This document shows positions 5,798-7,242 of a DNA stretch of 7,242 nucleotides, piece by piece; the stretch's first letter is position 1, and each line of letters opens with the position of its first letter. Source of the DNA: Candidatus Sulfopaludibacter sp. SbA3 (lineage in GTDB: Bacteria > Acidobacteriota > Terriglobia > Bryobacterales > Bryobacteraceae); NCBI GenBank assembly GCA_945900935.1, contig CAMDKT010000305.1:1-7242 (forward strand). The letters are read 5' to 3'. The notes under the pieces are model-generated. The model did no database searches. It saw only the letters and a list, made by a program, of their open reading frames with translations, and was not told the DNA's origin. The position numbers and the translations under genes were made by a program.

Positions 5798-6957
5798 TGC
5801 CCCTCCGCATCGGCGTCAACGCATTGTTCCTCATCCCCGGCGGCGTCGGCGGCACCGAAGTCTATCTTCGAAATCTCCTCGCCGCATTTGCAAAAAACCC
5901 GCGCAGCCATCAATTCACGGTCTTTCTAAACAAGGAAACCGGCCGGGACCTCGTCCCCGCCCACCCCGCTTTTCACGCCGTCCAAACGGGAGTGATCGCC
6001 GCATCCCGCCCCCGCCGCATCCTCTATGAACAGCTCCGCTTGCCAGGCCTCGCCAAGACCGCGAAAATCGATGCCTTGTTCAATCCAGGCTTCACCGCCC
6101 CTCGCTTCCTCCACTGCCCAAACGTCTCACTCATTCACGATCTGCAACATCACCACCACCCCGAGTTCTTTAAGCGGAGCGACCTGCTCGCCTGGCGCTT
6201 CCTCGTCTGGTCATCCGTCATGACAGCCAAGCGGATATTGACCGTCTCGGAAGCCTCTCGCGAAGACATTCACGCCGTCTATCAAGTCCCGCTCCATCGC
6301 ATCCACACCGCCGAACCCGGCGTTGAGCCGGAATTCTTCACCCTAGCCCCCGCCGGCCCGGAACCGCTCATTTTGTGCGTCTCCACGCTCCATCCCCACA
6401 AGAACATCGAACGGCTCGTAGACGCCTTCGCCGCCTTCCGCGCCCGCCACCCCGAGTACCGCCTCATCCTCGCTGGAATGCGCGGCTTCCACGGCGATGC
6501 CGTCGAGCGCCGCATCCATCACCATGGCCTCGAAGAAGCAATTACGCTCACCGGATGGATTCCCCGCCCCGCCATTCTGGAGCTGTACTCGCAAGCCCAA
6601 TTCGCCGTCTTCCCTTCCACTTTCGAAGGCTTCGGCATGCCCGTCGTCGAGGCTATGGCCGCCGGCGTGCCCCTCATCGCCTCAAACATCCGGCCCATCA
6701 CCGACATCGCAGCCGGTACCGCCCTGCTCTTCCCGCCAGACAGCACCACGGCGCTCACCGCCGCCATGGAACAGTTCGCCGCCAACCCCGCTCTCCGCGC
6801 CGCTCACGCCGCCAAAGCCCGTCACCGCGCGGCCCTATTCACCTGGGATCGCGCCGCCAACATCACCCTCGACACCCTGGAACAAGCCGCCATTCTCGGC
6901 CTTTCGGGAGGCTCCAGCGACGCGATCAAGCGGCACCAGCCTCCCGGCCGGTGGTGA
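5797..6957 (+). CDS. Family 4 glycosyltransferase (GT-B, mannosyltransferase-like), unusual C-terminal tail
   Basis: This is a retaining GT-B enzyme acting in the cytoplasm on a nucleotide sugar. Its 386 residues contain the N-terminal glycine loop PGGVGGTEVYLRNLL (14-28), SLIHDLQHHHHPEFF (111-125) typical of the WbaZ/MtfB-like group, the phosphate-binding region CVSTLHPHKNIERLVDAF (194-211), LTGWIP (251-256) and the donor-binding E-x7-E motif EGFGMPVVE (E277, E285). The ATG overlaps the preceding stop by one base (TAATG), making this the last gene of the operon. Family members would be expected to end near TLDTLEQAA (357-365). Here the frame continues for about 21 residues (ILGLSGG...QPPGRW) that fit no family pattern and coincide with a change in strand composition near base 6900. 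The tail is probably read-through into joined DNA, while the catalytic domains look complete. Confidence 0.9.
   Translation: MPLRIGVNALFLIPGGVGGTEVYLRNLLAAFAKNPRSHQFTVFLNKETGRDLVPAHPAFHAVQTGVIAASRPRRILYEQLRLPGLAKTAKIDALFNPGFTAPRFLHCPNVSLIHDLQHHHHPEFFKRSDLLAWRFLVWSSVMTAKRILTVSEASREDIHAVYQVPLHRIHTAEPGVEPEFFTLAPAGPEPLILCVSTLHPHKNIERLVDAFAAFRARHPEYRLILAGMRGFHGDAVERRIHHHGLEEAITLTGWIPRPAILELYSQAQFAVFPSTFEGFGMPVVEAMAAGVPLIASNIRPITDIAAGTALLFPPDSTTALTAAMEQFAANPALRAAHAAKARHRAALFTWDRAANITLDTLEQAAILGLSGGSSDAIKRHQPPGRW
6905..6946. repeat. 9-bp perfect inverted repeat at the GT4/ArdC junction
   Basis: CGGGAGGCT (6905-6913) is repeated in inverted form as AGCCTCCCG (6938-6946) with a 24-base loop. No run of T follows, so it does not look like an intrinsic terminator. 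A second inverted pair, GGCCGGTG (6946-6953) and CACCGGCC (6994-7001), starts where the first ends. In DNA this GC-rich both may be chance, but they fall where the GT4 coding pattern gives way to the ArdC fragment. Confidence 0.35.
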
Positions 6958-7242
6958 CGCTGGCCGCCAAAACGCCCTCTTCGTCGCCGGCGACACCGGC
7001 CAGCGGCACGCCCTACCATGGCATGAACATTCTTTTGCTCTGGGGCGAAGCCGTCGCCAAGGGCTACGCGGCCCCCATCTGGATGACCTACCAACAGGCG
7101 CGGGAACTCGGCGCGAATGTCCGCACAGGCGAGGACACCGAGCGCGAAATTCCTTTCCTGAAGGGCTACACGGTTTTCAACGCCGAGCAGGTGGACGGCT
7201 TGCCCGCGCATTACTACGCGCAGCCCGAAAATCCTCTGCCCT
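6951..7242 (+). CDS. ArdC-like antirestriction protein N-terminal domain, partial and internally deleted
   Basis: The frame whose codons begin at 6951, 6954 and so on is open to the window edge. From 7005 it reads as the ArdC N-terminal (ssDNA-binding, DUF1738/PF08401-type) domain found in plasmid and integrative-element antirestriction proteins: GTPYHGMNILLLWGEAVAKG (7005-7064), AAPIWMTYQQARELGANVRT (7068-7127), then PFLKGYTVFNAEQVDGLPAHYYA. The metallopeptidase part would lie beyond the edge. Two things are wrong with it. The usual N-terminus (a helix, then a PW..PW-type segment) is missing and is replaced by an alanine/serine/proline-rich stretch. Between VRTGE and TEREIPF about 20-25 residues normally present (a VVYA-type strand plus charged loop) are absent, in frame. 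GTG codons at 6951 and 6954 and an ATG at 7023 could start it, but none has a convincing ribosome site. It may be a decayed remnant; domain identity is confident, function is not. Confidence 0.7.
   Translation, partial: MVTLAAKTPSSSPATPASGTPYHGMNILLLWGEAVAKGYAAPIWMTYQQARELGANVRTGEDTEREIPFLKGYTVFNAEQVDGLPAHYYAQPENPLP

Noticed and set aside
6938..7001. Inverted repeats as an attachment site or transposon terminal repeat
   Set aside because: No target-site duplication, transposase, integrase or second copy is visible in the window, and 8-9 bp matches are expected by chance in such GC-rich sequence.
6822..7211. 129-codon minus-strand open frame across the GT4/ArdC junction
   Set aside because: It is opposite both the GT4 C-terminal region and the recognisable ArdC domain. 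The translation shows arginine runs and no domain, although it does span the junction without a stop.
1..7242. CRISPR array, tRNA or rRNA gene, riboswitch
   Set aside because: Nearly the whole window is occupied by coding sequence. No regularly spaced direct repeats, cloverleaf sequence or conserved rRNA segment was seen.

Overview
The window looks like a bacterial chromosome segment of fairly high GC (about 60% by eye, not computed). It carries a short housekeeping operon, a surface-glycan gene cluster, and a foreign-looking right edge. Gene style (NusB-containing RsmB beside Rpe, a Dpm1-like/DUF2304 pair, a TPR-tailed GT-C membrane protein, few Shine-Dalgarno motifs) would suit an acidobacterium of the Bryobacteraceae/Solibacter type. 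That placement is an impression from gene content, not a phylogenetic result.

Layout. Positions 1-~117 (+) hold a piece of what looks like a zinc-ribbon class I SAM-dependent methyltransferase. It breaks off just before the 3' end of rpe. Positions 134-1863 (-) are an rsmB-rpe operon (16S rRNA m5C methyltransferase, then ribulose-phosphate 3-epimerase) joined by an ATGA overlap. A gap of only 37 bp separates rsmB from a divergent, tightly packed five-gene (+) operon at 1901-6957. That operon encodes a GT2 glycosyltransferase, a Dpm1-like polyprenyl-phosphate glycosyltransferase, a small DUF2304 membrane protein, a GT-C/TPR membrane protein resembling eukaryotic TMTC proteins, and a GT4 glycosyltransferase. 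From about 6900 the sequence changes character. The GT4 protein has an odd C-terminal tail, and in another frame an ArdC-type antirestriction protein fragment runs off the right edge, lacking its normal N-terminus and about 20 internal residues.

How the genes may work together. The Dpm1-like enzyme, probably with the DUF2304 protein, would make a polyprenyl-phosphate sugar at the inner face of the cytoplasmic membrane. The GT-C/TPR protein would use that lipid-linked sugar on the outer face. The GT2 and GT4 enzymes would build a cytoplasmic glycan from nucleotide sugars. The final product (exopolysaccharide, O-antigen-like glycan or glycoprotein) cannot be read from the sequence. The rsmB-rpe pair is unrelated housekeeping.

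I found no tRNA, rRNA, CRISPR array or complete mobile element. No clearly new biological system is evident. The best leads are the Dpm1/DUF2304/TMTC-like module and the damaged ArdC fragment joined to the end of the glycan operon.
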